A stretch of 59,726 nucleotides of DNA from JASGDB01 sp049841315 (GTDB lineage: Bacteria; Bacteroidota; Bacteroidia; Flavobacteriales; Weeksellaceae), in NCBI GenBank assembly GCA_049841315.1, contig JASGDB010000030.1, forward strand, positions 1 to 59,726, given 5' to 3'. The notes below the pieces were generated by a model that was not told where the DNA came from, made no database searches, and was given only the letters and a program-made list of their open reading frames with translations. Made by a program: the position numbers and the translations under genes. This document shows, one piece after another, positions 26,046 through 34,660 of this stretch. Numbering within the stretch: the first letter of the stretch is position 1; every line of letters starts with the position of its first letter.

Positions 26046-29000
26046 ATGAAAAAACTTATATTAATTTTATTGTTATCCGCATCTATGCCTTTATTTTCTC
26101 AGAATTACTACGACCAGCAATGGAAAAAAGTGGAAGAAAACTACAAAAAAGGAACGTATAAATCCAATCTTCCGATTATTCTGGAAATTCAGAATCAGGC
26201 GGTGAAAGAGAACAATGTTCAGGAATTGATAAAATCCCTGAAAGCGGAATTTAGCATTATCAATCAGACGAATGATGATACTCAGAATGATTCCGCGTCG
26301 AAATTTTTTGCCAAATTAAAAACCACTGAAAACAAACTCAGCGAAAACGAAAAACTTCTTTTCAATGTGCTTCTCGGCGAATTTATTAATGATTATTATC
26401 AGAATAATTCGTGGAAAATCAATCAATTAACCAGTGTAAACAAAACGCACGAAGCCCTCTCCTTAGGAGAGGGTTTGGGTGAGGATATTGAAACTTGGTC
26501 AAAATTAGATTTCAAAAATTATCTTTCCAAGCATTTTTCCGAACTGGAAAAACAAAATTCCGAACTTCGGAAAATTACTCTTGCCAAATATTCGGGGATT
26601 TTTACCGCACTCGATAATTCCGATTATTTCCCGACTTTGGCGGATTGGAACAACTATAATTATATCGAATTTCTCAAAAACAAAAACCTTTTTACGCCCA
26701 ACGAAATCAAAGTCAATTTTGCGAAAATCAATTCAATTTATGATGAAGAAATTGCCCTTAATTCCGGCAATCCGAAATTGTATTTCGGGCATCAGAAAAT
26801 CAATTATAATTGTGAGGTTACGAACTGCAAAGACCGTTTGCAACAGTTGGAAAATCTCGTTAAAGACGAAACGAACGGCGATTACAAAGTGTTGGTTATC
26901 AATGAAATAATGGATATTCTGCAATCCAAAGAAGAGTATAAATCCGCATTGATTTGGGCAGAAAAAGCCAAAGAAAAATATCCGAAATCCAAGTTTATCA
27001 ACAATATTACCAATAAAGAAAATGCGATAAAAAACCCACAACTCAATGTTTTCTACGAAACCCAAACCCAAAGCAACAAGCCGATTCATTTGGTGGCACA
27101 AGGCAGAAACGTGAACGATTTTTCGCTCAATATTTATGAGGTAAAAAGCGATTTTCAGGGTTTTCTGGATTATGTTTTTGATTCGTATCAAAGTCCTTTT
27201 TCCAAAGTGAAAAAATCGCTGGTTCGCAAAGAAAATTTCACGCTTCCCGAAACTTCCGATTTCAAAATCCGCAAAACTTCTTTGGAACTGAAACCGCTTC
27301 CTGCGGGAATTTACCTTGCGGAATATATCGTGGAAAATTCCATTCAGCGGAATTTTTATTTCATCGTTTCCGATTCCCGAATTATTTATCATCAAAAAGA
27401 TGAGATTCTTCGCTTTGCCCAAAATGACAAAAGCAACAGAGAAGATGTTTTAAAACTCGTGAACAACGAAAACGGAAAAATTTTTGCCGATGAAAATCTC
27501 GAAATTTCCGAATATGTAAGAGGAAAACAAATTGTAAAGCATCTTCTGAAAACTGATAAATCGGGGAATTTTCAGTTTCCGAAATCCGCAAACAAGGATT
27601 ATTACCGGTATTATCTTGTGAAAAACAAGGACAATTATGCACTCATCAATGTTTATGGATACGACAATGACGGAGACGGCAGAAAATTTCAAAATCAGGA
27701 ACAAGCCCAGATTTTCCTCGACAGAGCCATTTACAGACCTGCACAAACCGTTTATTTTAAAATCGTTGCAACCGGAATCGACGGCAAAACTTTGAAAACG
27801 AAAACACTCGAAAAAGTAAAACTCAATGTCGTTCTGAATGACGCAAATTACGATGAAGTTTCTAAAATTCAGTTGGTTACAAACGAATTCGGTTCTGTTA
27901 ATGGAAGTTTCACTTTGCCGAAAGGAAAACTCAACGGTCGGTTTACGATAGAAGTGGATAACGATGATGACGATGCGGTTTACACCATCAGTGGAAGTAA
28001 ATTTTTCCAAGTTGAAGAATACAAACGTCCGAAATTTGAAGTAGAATTTGAGCCCGTAAAAGAAGAATACAAATACGGTCAAACCATTGAACTGAAAGGA
28101 AAAGCAATGATGTTTTCGGGAGTTCCTTTGAGTAATTCCACAGTCAATTACGAAATCAAAAAACAGAATATCCGCTGGAGATATTTCTGGTGGTATCCTC
28201 GTGGAAATGACAATGAAAATTCCATTTTAGGAGAAGCAAAAACCAACGAAAAAGGAGAATTTACCATAAAAATCGATTTGAAAAAAGACGAAACTCTGGA
28301 CGGAATTCAGATTGATAATTATGCGGTAAATGCTTCTGTAACGGACATTAATGGCGAAACGCAGTCTGCGGAAACCAGTGTGAAAGTGGCTTCTGTTTCG
28401 CATTATATCAGTCTTTCCGATGCCAAAGACATTCAGTTTTCCGATGAAAATATTCAGGTGAAAGTCGAAACCAAAAATTACAACGACCAGAATCTGCAAA
28501 AATCTTACAACGTAAAATTGTCAAAATTAGAAGAACCGAACCGTGTTTTCAGGGATAATTTTTCTACGATGATTCAGAATTTTCCGGTTTTAACGAAAGA
28601 AGATTTTGTACTAAAATTCCCTCACGACCGATTCGATAAATCCGAAAATAGGGATAATTGGAAAGTCGAAAAAGTGATTTACGATAAAAAAATAACCCCA
28701 AAAAGCGATAATTTATTAGAGATTTTCGCCCCTTTGGGGGAAAGGGGGCTTGGAACGTATAAATTAGAATTATACAATATCGAAGGCAAAGACACCATAA
28801 AAACTGAGAAAACCTTTGAAATTTTTGACAAAACAAAATTATCCGAAAACCAAAAACCTTTCCTAAAAGTAATTTCTGAAAAATCAGAATATAAAAGAGG
28901 AGAGAAAGCGAAAATTTATATTTATTCCGCCGTTTCAATCCTCTCCCTAAATCCCTCTCCAAAGGAGAGGGACTTTCCCGCAACGGCTCCCCTCTCCTTT

Positions 29001-32000
29001 GGAGAGGGGTCGGGGGTGAGGATAAATATTTTCCTGCAAAACGGAAAAGGCGAAACCGTTACCGAAACCAAAACTCTGAAAAACGGAATACTCGTTTACG
29101 AAACAGAAATTCCGAAAGATGAAAACATTTCTCAGTTGAATGTTCAGTTTCAATTAGTTGCGTTTAACGATGTGCAGACTGAAACGGTAACGCTTCCGAT
29201 TTCGGACAGCAACAAGGATTTGAAAATAGAAACCGTAACGTTCCGAGATAAATTGCAACCGTCACAAAAAGAAAAATGGACAGTAAAAGTTTCAGGTTCT
29301 TCCGGACAAGCCGAAATGTTGGCAAATATGTATGACAAATCGCTGGATAAATTTGCGGTAAACTATTGGAACTGGCAGAAATTTTCTCTTCCTCAGTTTT
29401 TTGCACGATATGATGTTCACACTTCGCTTTCCCAGCAATATTACAACAAACGAACTCAATATCTTCAAAATTACGGAGTGTATTTTCCGCAGTTTAATTG
29501 GTTTGATGGAGGAATTGTGATGAATTATTTTCAAGGAAAAGTTGCAGGAGTTCAAGTTCAAATGGAATCTGCTCCTGTTGCAAGTAAAGATGCTGCTCTC
29601 GAAGAAGTAGTTGTAACAGCCTATGGAATAAAAAGGGAAAAAGCAAGTTTAGGTTATGCTACGGATTCGGTGAAAACAAAAAATATTGAAAAAGTTGTGC
29701 TGAAAGATTCCGAAAACATTAAAATCCGCGAAAACCTCAACGAAACTGCGTTTTTCTATCCGAATCTTTTGACGGATAAAGACGGAAATGTATCGTTTGA
29801 ATTTACTTCTCCCGAAGCATTGACAGCGTGGAAAGTGATGTTTCTGGCTCACAATAAAAATGCGGAAGCAGCAGTTTTGGAAAAAACAGTCATCACTCAA
29901 AAAGAATTTTCCGTAACCCCGAATTATCCGAGATTTCTGCGTGAAGGCGATGAACTGAACTTGCAAACAAAACTCTCCAATTTAACCGCTCAAAAACTGA
30001 ATGGAGTTGCGACTTTACAAATTTTAGATGCTTTCACAAACGAGGATATAACGGAAAAATTCGGGTTAATTCGTGATAATTCGAGAACATTCGAGTTAAA
30101 AGAAAACGGAAATTCCGTTGTAAACTGGAAACTGAAAGTTCCGAACGATGTTTCTTCCATTATTCTGAAAGTCGTTGCCAAAGCCGGAAATTTCTCCGAC
30201 GGAGAACAAAAAGCAATCGCAGTTTTGCCGAACAGAATGCTGGTTACAGACGCAGTTCCTGTCTTTGTGAAAGAAGGACAAACCAAAACCTTTGTTTTGG
30301 AAAACCTGAAAAACGCTGATTCCAAATCCATTTCAAATGTTTCCAATACGTTGGAACTCACCACGAATCCGATTTGGGAAATTATGTTTGCACTTCCGAG
30401 TCTGAAAAACGACCAGAACAATTCCGCCGATGTTATCTTTAATAAATGGTTTGCAGATGTTTTGGCTTCTGAAATTTTCAAAGCGAATCCGAAAATGAAA
30501 ACCGTTTTTGACGAATATCAGAATAAAGGTTTGCTCATTTCCAATCTCGAAAAAAATCAGGAACTGAAACAGTTACTTTTAGAGGAAACTCCGTGGGTTT
30601 TGGAAAGTAAAAACGAAACGGAACAAATGGAAAAATTAGCGAGATTATTCGATGCAAACACGATGCGGAATTCCATTCAGAACGACTGGTCAGAACTTGT
30701 GAAAATGCAGAATCCGGACGGTGGATTTTCGTGGTATTCCGGTTATCCGAGTTCGTATTACACTTCGCTTTACATTTTGAAAAATTTAGGAAAAATCAAT
30801 GAATGGCTGAAAGGAAATGTAAGCGATTATCAAAATCAGGAACAGAAAGAAATGGTGAAAAAACTCGTTTCTTATGTGGATAATGAAAACAACAAATATT
30901 TTGATGTTTTAAATTCTCGTAAACAAAATATTTTCAATAATTATGTTTTGGATTATCTTAATACAAGACATTATTGGGAAAAAGAATATCCATTAAAAGG
31001 AAAACAAGCAACTTTAAAGACTATAATAATTAGTAAAGCGAAGAAAGCGGACATCAAAGATTTTACGTTCTTCGGACTGCATCGTTCCGCCTTATTATTC
31101 GACAATTACGGACTGAAAGACGTTTCCAAAAAATTGCTGAACTATCTGAAAGAAACTTCTGCGGAAACCGAAACTCAGGGTGTTTACTGGAAACAGAATC
31201 TCAACGATTGGGGTTGGTATTCTTCCAAAACCGTGAATCAGGCAGGAGCATTGGAAGCATTCCAGAAACTGACACCAAACGATGAAAATTTCATTGAGGA
31301 AATGAAAATCTGGCTCGTTACGCAGAAAGAAGTAGGTAATTGGGGAACTTCGAGAAATACGGCGGAAGTGATTTTTACCATTTTAAATTCAGGAAAATCG
31401 TGGACTTCTGCGGAATCGGATAAAGCCGAAATTTCGTGGAAAGCCTCTCCTCAACCCTCTCCAAAGGAGAGGGAGCAAAATGCGACCGGATATTTTAAAA
31501 AATCAATAGTTTCCGATAAATTGGATAAAGATTTAGCCACCGTTACCGTGAAAAAAGACGGAGCGGGAATTGTTCAGGGCGGACTTTTCTGGCAGTATTA
31601 CGAGGATTTGGATAAAATAAAATCTTCCGAAACCTATATTTCCGTAACCAAAGAACTCTACAAAAAAATCAAAACCGAAAACGGCGAAGAATTGCAGAAA
31701 ATCACGGAAAAATCTCCGTTGAAAGTGGGCGATAAAGTTACGGTTCGGTTGATTTTGAACACCGACAGAAATATGGAATTCATTCATCTGAAAGATATGC
31801 GCGGTGCAGGTTTTGAACCTTTGGACGTGATTTCAAAATACCAGTGGAAAAATAATTTGGGTTATTATCAATCCACAAAAGACGCTTCCACGAATTTCTA
31901 CATCGAATATATGCCGAAAGGAAAATACGTTTTCGAGTACGATTATATCTGCAACGCTTCCGGAACATTCAGCAACGGAATTACCACTTTGCAGAATTAT

Positions 32001-32057
32001 TACGCTCCGCAGATGAACGCGCATACGAAGGGAACGAGAGTGGAGATTGGGGAATAA
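26046..32057 (+). CDS. Alpha-2-macroglobulin family protein with in-frame repeats
   Basis: A 2003-residue exported protein (signal peptide residues 1-19) of the bacterial alpha-2-macroglobulin type, periplasmic protease traps or scaffolds. The MG2 region begins near residue 555 (AQIFLDRAIYRPAQTVYFK). The characteristic block NETAFFYPNLLTDKDGNVSF lies near 1235, the alpha-helical domain spans about 1440-1820, and the C-terminal MG domain ends with YYAPQMNAHTKGT. No CxEQ thioester is present; the equivalent region reads TTNPIWEIMFALPS. The bait-like region (1160-1210) contains VAGVQV and LEEVVVTAYGIKRE, words otherwise typical of SusC receptor plugs. At least five dispersed genomic repeats are read through in frame, yet no stop or frameshift results. 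It converges on the GHL10 gene with 7 bases between. Confidence 0.92.
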   Translation: MKKLILILLLSASMPLFSQNYYDQQWKKVEENYKKGTYKSNLPIILEIQNQAVKENNVQELIKSLKAEFSIINQTNDDTQNDSASKFFAKLKTTENKLSENEKLLFNVLLGEFINDYYQNNSWKINQLTSVNKTHEALSLGEGLGEDIETWSKLDFKNYLSKHFSELEKQNSELRKITLAKYSGIFTALDNSDYFPTLADWNNYNYIEFLKNKNLFTPNEIKVNFAKINSIYDEEIALNSGNPKLYFGHQKINYNCEVTNCKDRLQQLENLVKDETNGDYKVLVINEIMDILQSKEEYKSALIWAEKAKEKYPKSKFINNITNKENAIKNPQLNVFYETQTQSNKPIHLVAQGRNVNDFSLNIYEVKSDFQGFLDYVFDSYQSPFSKVKKSLVRKENFTLPETSDFKIRKTSLELKPLPAGIYLAEYIVENSIQRNFYFIVSDSRIIYHQKDEILRFAQNDKSNREDVLKLVNNENGKIFADENLEISEYVRGKQIVKHLLKTDKSGNFQFPKSANKDYYRYYLVKNKDNYALINVYGYDNDGDGRKFQNQEQAQIFLDRAIYRPAQTVYFKIVATGIDGKTLKTKTLEKVKLNVVLNDANYDEVSKIQLVTNEFGSVNGSFTLPKGKLNGRFTIEVDNDDDDAVYTISGSKFFQVEEYKRPKFEVEFEPVKEEYKYGQTIELKGKAMMFSGVPLSNSTVNYEIKKQNIRWRYFWWYPRGNDNENSILGEAKTNEKGEFTIKIDLKKDETLDGIQIDNYAVNASVTDINGETQSAETSVKVASVSHYISLSDAKDIQFSDENIQVKVETKNYNDQNLQKSYNVKLSKLEEPNRVFRDNFSTMIQNFPVLTKEDFVLKFPHDRFDKSENRDNWKVEKVIYDKKITPKSDNLLEIFAPLGERGLGTYKLELYNIEGKDTIKTEKTFEIFDKTKLSENQKPFLKVISEKSEYKRGEKAKIYIYSAVSILSLNPSPKERDFPATAPLSFGEGSGVRINIFLQNGKGETVTETKTLKNGILVYETEIPKDENISQLNVQFQLVAFNDVQTETVTLPISDSNKDLKIETVTFRDKLQPSQKEKWTVKVSGSSGQAEMLANMYDKSLDKFAVNYWNWQKFSLPQFFARYDVHTSLSQQYYNKRTQYLQNYGVYFPQFNWFDGGIVMNYFQGKVAGVQVQMESAPVASKDAALEEVVVTAYGIKREKASLGYATDSVKTKNIEKVVLKDSENIKIRENLNETAFFYPNLLTDKDGNVSFEFTSPEALTAWKVMFLAHNKNAEAAVLEKTVITQKEFSVTPNYPRFLREGDELNLQTKLSNLTAQKLNGVATLQILDAFTNEDITEKFGLIRDNSRTFELKENGNSVVNWKLKVPNDVSSIILKVVAKAGNFSDGEQKAIAVLPNRMLVTDAVPVFVKEGQTKTFVLENLKNADSKSISNVSNTLELTTNPIWEIMFALPSLKNDQNNSADVIFNKWFADVLASEIFKANPKMKTVFDEYQNKGLLISNLEKNQELKQLLLEETPWVLESKNETEQMEKLARLFDANTMRNSIQNDWSELVKMQNPDGGFSWYSGYPSSYYTSLYILKNLGKINEWLKGNVSDYQNQEQKEMVKKLVSYVDNENNKYFDVLNSRKQNIFNNYVLDYLNTRHYWEKEYPLKGKQATLKTIIISKAKKADIKDFTFFGLHRSALLFDNYGLKDVSKKLLNYLKETSAETETQGVYWKQNLNDWGWYSSKTVNQAGALEAFQKLTPNDENFIEEMKIWLVTQKEVGNWGTSRNTAEVIFTILNSGKSWTSAESDKAEISWKASPQPSPKEREQNATGYFKKSIVSDKLDKDLATVTVKKDGAGIVQGGLFWQYYEDLDKIKSSETYISVTKELYKKIKTENGEELQKITEKSPLKVGDKVTVRLILNTDRNMEFIHLKDMRGAGFEPLDVISKYQWKNNLGYYQSTKDASTNFYIEYMPKGKYVFEYDYICNASGTFSNGITTLQNYYAPQMNAHTKGTRVEIGE
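26455..26486. repeat. In-frame palindromic repeat in macroglobulin gene (a)
   Basis: Perfect stem ccctctcc-tta-ggagaggg (26455-26473) plus tail tttgggtgaggat. It encodes ALSLGEGLGED. Confidence 0.85.
27400..27431. repeat. In-frame dispersed repeat in macroglobulin gene (b)
   Basis: The sequence reads atgagattcttcgctttgcc then caaaatgacaaa and encodes DEILRFAQNDK. It matches a word common in Bacteroidota intergenic repeats; only one copy is in this window. Confidence 0.55.
28727..28752. repeat. In-frame G/C-run repeat in macroglobulin gene (c)
   Basis: gcccctttgggggaaagggg followed by gcttgg, a hairpin-forming intergenic-repeat type, read in frame as APLGERGLG. Confidence 0.6.
28939..29023. 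repeat. In-frame double palindromic repeat in macroglobulin gene (d)
   Basis: Two copies face each other: ccctctccaaaggagaggg (28953-28971) and cccctctcctttggagagg with two more G (28989-29009). The outer flanks are tcctctccctaaat and tcgggggtgaggat. The 85-base unit is read in frame as about 28 residues (NPSPKER ... APLSFGEGSGVR). Confidence 0.85.
31443..31473. repeat. In-frame palindromic repeat in macroglobulin gene (e)
   Basis: Head gcctctcctcaa and perfect stem ccctctcc-aaa-ggagaggg (31455-31473), encoding ASPQPSPKERE. Confidence 0.85.
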
Positions 32058-32064
32058 AACCCAT

Positions 32065-33654
32065 TTATTTCACTTTCACCGCAGCATATTCACTCTCGTT
32101 TCCTAAACGGTCGATGGCTTTTATGGCAACAACATTCAGTGATTTTCCGTTTTTCGTTTTGTTGATAGTTTTATGTGTATGGTCTTTGGTCAGAATTTCG
32201 GTTTCAAAAGTATCGCCGTATTTCATGTACAAAACCCACTGAAAAGTATTTTCCGGCTGGTTTTCCGCCCAGTTTAGGACGATTTGTCCGCCGGATAGGG
32301 TTTGTTTTAATGTTGGTTTTGTTAATGGTTTGGCTTTCAGCCACGGAGATTTCGGGATGAGGGCTTTTTCTTTGTAAAGTTCGTTTTTCAGCATTTGCTG
32401 CATGCCGTAATTTTTGGTGATTCCGGCAACACTCCAGTGGATTTCTCCCGTATCACCTTTGAGAATCTCACGGTTGATTTTGATTTCATTTCTGATTTCC
32501 GATACGGCATCGGAAACTTTATTGGTTACGGTATTGATGCCCGGCCAGAGATGCCTTCCCTTGTAATTTTCGTCTTTCCACCATTGCAGAAGTGCAGGGT
32601 AGCTTTGCCCTTTTGAATCTATCGGCCAATAGAGCTGCGGTGCGAAATAATCCACCCAGCCTTCATTCAGCCACAGTTTGGCATCGGCATAGAGTTCGTC
32701 ATACTGCGAAGAACCCGTAATTCCTGTAGGATAGCCCGGTTTCCAGATTCCGAACGGACTGATTCCGAATTTCACATAGCTTTTCTCCTCTTTGATTTCT
32801 CTATTAATGCGTTCCACGAATTTGTTGACATTGGCCCTCCGCCAGTCCGGTCTGCTGAGTGTTCCACCAATTTTTTTATAAACATTCCACGAGGTGTCAT
32901 CGGGGAAATCTTTTCCTCCGTTGTATTCTCGGTAAGGGTAAAAATAATCGTCAAAATGAATCGCATCTATATCATATCGCTTCACAATATCTTTTACCAC
33001 TTCAGACACCTGATTTTGGGTTTTTTCATTGGCGGGGTCGAACCAGTACATTCCGTTTTTCAGGCGGACAACATTGTCGGGAGATTTTTTCACCATAGAT
33101 TCGGAGGTAACGTTTCCTCCGCTGGAGTGGTGAGCGCGGTACGGATTGAGCCAAACGTGGAGTTCCATTCCTCTTTTGTGGGCTTCTTCAATCCAAAATT
33201 CCAGTGGGTCGTACACTGGATACGGAGATTTTCCGATTTGTCCCGTGAGGAAATAAGACCACGGCTCTAAATTACTTTTATACAAAGCATCTGCGGACGG
33301 GCGGATTTGAAAAATCACGGCATTGAAATTCAGTTCCTGAAGAAGATTCAGTGTTGTTACGGCTTCGTCTTTCTGCTGCTGTACGGAAAGATCGTTTTTG
33401 GAAGGCCAGTTGATGTTGGCTACCGATGCTATCCATGCGGCACGGAACTCTCTTTTGATTTCCGGTAGTGCGAGCTTTATGGTTTCTTCTTCTTTTTTTT
33501 CTGAAATTTTCGGCTGGTCAGGTTTTGTAACGGTGATTTTAGGTTTTACCGGATTGGTTTTCTTTACTGTTTTTTTTGGTTGTGAAGAACATGACCAAAT
33601 GATTAGAGTAAAGCCTAAAAGAAAGGTGAAAAGTTTTATTATGCGTGAATTCAT
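32065..33654 (-). CDS. GHL10-family glycoside hydrolase-like lipoprotein
   Basis: A 529-residue lipoprotein (lipobox IIWSC, Cys22) with a TIM-barrel of the GHL10/DUF187 (YngK-like) type from about residue 65 (REFRAAWIASVANINWPS). The barrel runs through IHFDDYFYPY and ends near FAPQLYWPID. A C-terminal Ig/FnIII-like domain follows from about residue 430. Members are thought to act on cell-wall or amino-sugar glycans, but few are characterised. The low-complexity lysine/proline stretch after the lipid anchor is a normal linker. Convergent with the macroglobulin gene. Confidence 0.87.
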   Translation of the reverse strand: MNSRIIKLFTFLLGFTLIIWSCSSQPKKTVKKTNPVKPKITVTKPDQPKISEKKEEETIKLALPEIKREFRAAWIASVANINWPSKNDLSVQQQKDEAVTTLNLLQELNFNAVIFQIRPSADALYKSNLEPWSYFLTGQIGKSPYPVYDPLEFWIEEAHKRGMELHVWLNPYRAHHSSGGNVTSESMVKKSPDNVVRLKNGMYWFDPANEKTQNQVSEVVKDIVKRYDIDAIHFDDYFYPYREYNGGKDFPDDTSWNVYKKIGGTLSRPDWRRANVNKFVERINREIKEEKSYVKFGISPFGIWKPGYPTGITGSSQYDELYADAKLWLNEGWVDYFAPQLYWPIDSKGQSYPALLQWWKDENYKGRHLWPGINTVTNKVSDAVSEIRNEIKINREILKGDTGEIHWSVAGITKNYGMQQMLKNELYKEKALIPKSPWLKAKPLTKPTLKQTLSGGQIVLNWAENQPENTFQWVLYMKYGDTFETEILTKDHTHKTINKTKNGKSLNVVAIKAIDRLGNESEYAAVKVK

Positions 33655-33765
33655 TGCTGAGCTTTTATATTCGATGATTTATATTTCTGATTTTTAATAT
33701 TTTCAGAGTTTCAAATTCTGAAATTCTGAAATTGTTTTTTATTCATCCGTTTAACAGCAAAAACA

Positions 33766-34602
33766 TCATTCCTCAATATAATATTCCTGATAATGCCCGA
33801 CAAATTTCACATTTGCATCCAGCGCTTTCAATTCCTGAAGCGCAAAATCAAACAGTTCGGAATCCTGATTATTGGCAACATTAATGAAGAAAAAATACTT
33901 GCCCAATCCTGTTTTCATGGTGCGGCTTTCTATTTTTGAAAGATTCATTTTTCTCCATGCAAAAACGGAAAGCACCTGATGAAGTCCTCCCGCATGGTCG
34001 TCGGGAAGCGTGATGAGCAGAGATGTTTTTTCGGAAATGCGGGAAAGATGAGACTGAAGCGCATCTCCCGATTTTGAAATCACAATGAATTTGGTGTGGT
34101 TCTGCTCAAAATCCTGAATATTTTCGTGGATGATTTTCAGTCCGTAACGTTTTGCTGCATAGGTATTGGCAATCGCTGCATATTTTTCGTGAGGATTTTC
34201 CGATACTCTTTTGGCAGCGGCTGCGGTTGAAGCAAATTCTTTTCTTTCAATAGTTTTATAGTGATTTTCCAAAAAATGAAAACATTGCGCTAACGCTTGA
34301 GGATGAGAATATACTTTTGTAAAAGTGTCATTATCAGGATGAATCATCAGCTGGTGGGAAACGGGAAGAACGACTTCCGCTTCTATTTTCACATCGAAAT
34401 CATAGAGATAATCCAGTGTCATGGAAACCGTTCCCTCAATGGAATTTTCCAGCGGAACGACAGCTTTTTCGCTCTCACCACTGATTACGGAACGGAAACA
34501 ATCCAGAATGCCCGGCTGCGGAATTAATTCCTCATTCGGGAAAACAACAGATGTGGTAAGCTGTGAAAAGCTGGCTTCAGGGCCTAAGAATGAAATTTTC
34601 AT
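33766..34602 (-). CDS. pheA: Prephenate dehydratase
   Basis: A 278-residue monofunctional PheA that turns prephenate into phenylpyruvate for phenylalanine synthesis. The catalytic domain starts FLGPEASFSQLT and carries VVPLENSIEGTVSMTLD (the effector/active loop). A C-terminal ACT domain follows from about residue 195 (DDHAGGLHQVL, then LSKIESRTMKTGLGKYFFF) and senses phenylalanine. The frame extends 12 codons upstream; ATG 34602 gives the family start MKISFLGPE and lies four bases after a -7 box (34614-34607), suggesting a leaderless message. No chorismate mutase domain is attached. Confidence 0.93.
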   Translation of the reverse strand: MKISFLGPEASFSQLTTSVVFPNEELIPQPGILDCFRSVISGESEKAVVPLENSIEGTVSMTLDYLYDFDVKIEAEVVLPVSHQLMIHPDNDTFTKVYSHPQALAQCFHFLENHYKTIERKEFASTAAAAKRVSENPHEKYAAIANTYAAKRYGLKIIHENIQDFEQNHTKFIVISKSGDALQSHLSRISEKTSLLITLPDDHAGGLHQVLSVFAWRKMNLSKIESRTMKTGLGKYFFFINVANNQDSELFDFALQELKALDANVKFVGHYQEYYIEE

Positions 34603-34612
34603 TTGACAAAAA

Positions 34613-34645
34613 TAAAAAAAGTGCCGGTTATTCAGCACTTTTATA
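34613..34645 (-). terminator. Terminator of the GH43 gene
   Basis: Stem aaaagtgc / gcactttt with T-run on the minus strand, between the GH43 stop and the pheA start. Confidence 0.7.
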
Positions 34646-34660
34646 AGGTTGGGATTTGAT

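Noticed and set aside
26046..32057. Sequencing error or pseudogene in the macroglobulin gene because of repeats
   Set aside because: The frame is continuous, all inserts are multiples of three, and the domains before and after each insert are intact.
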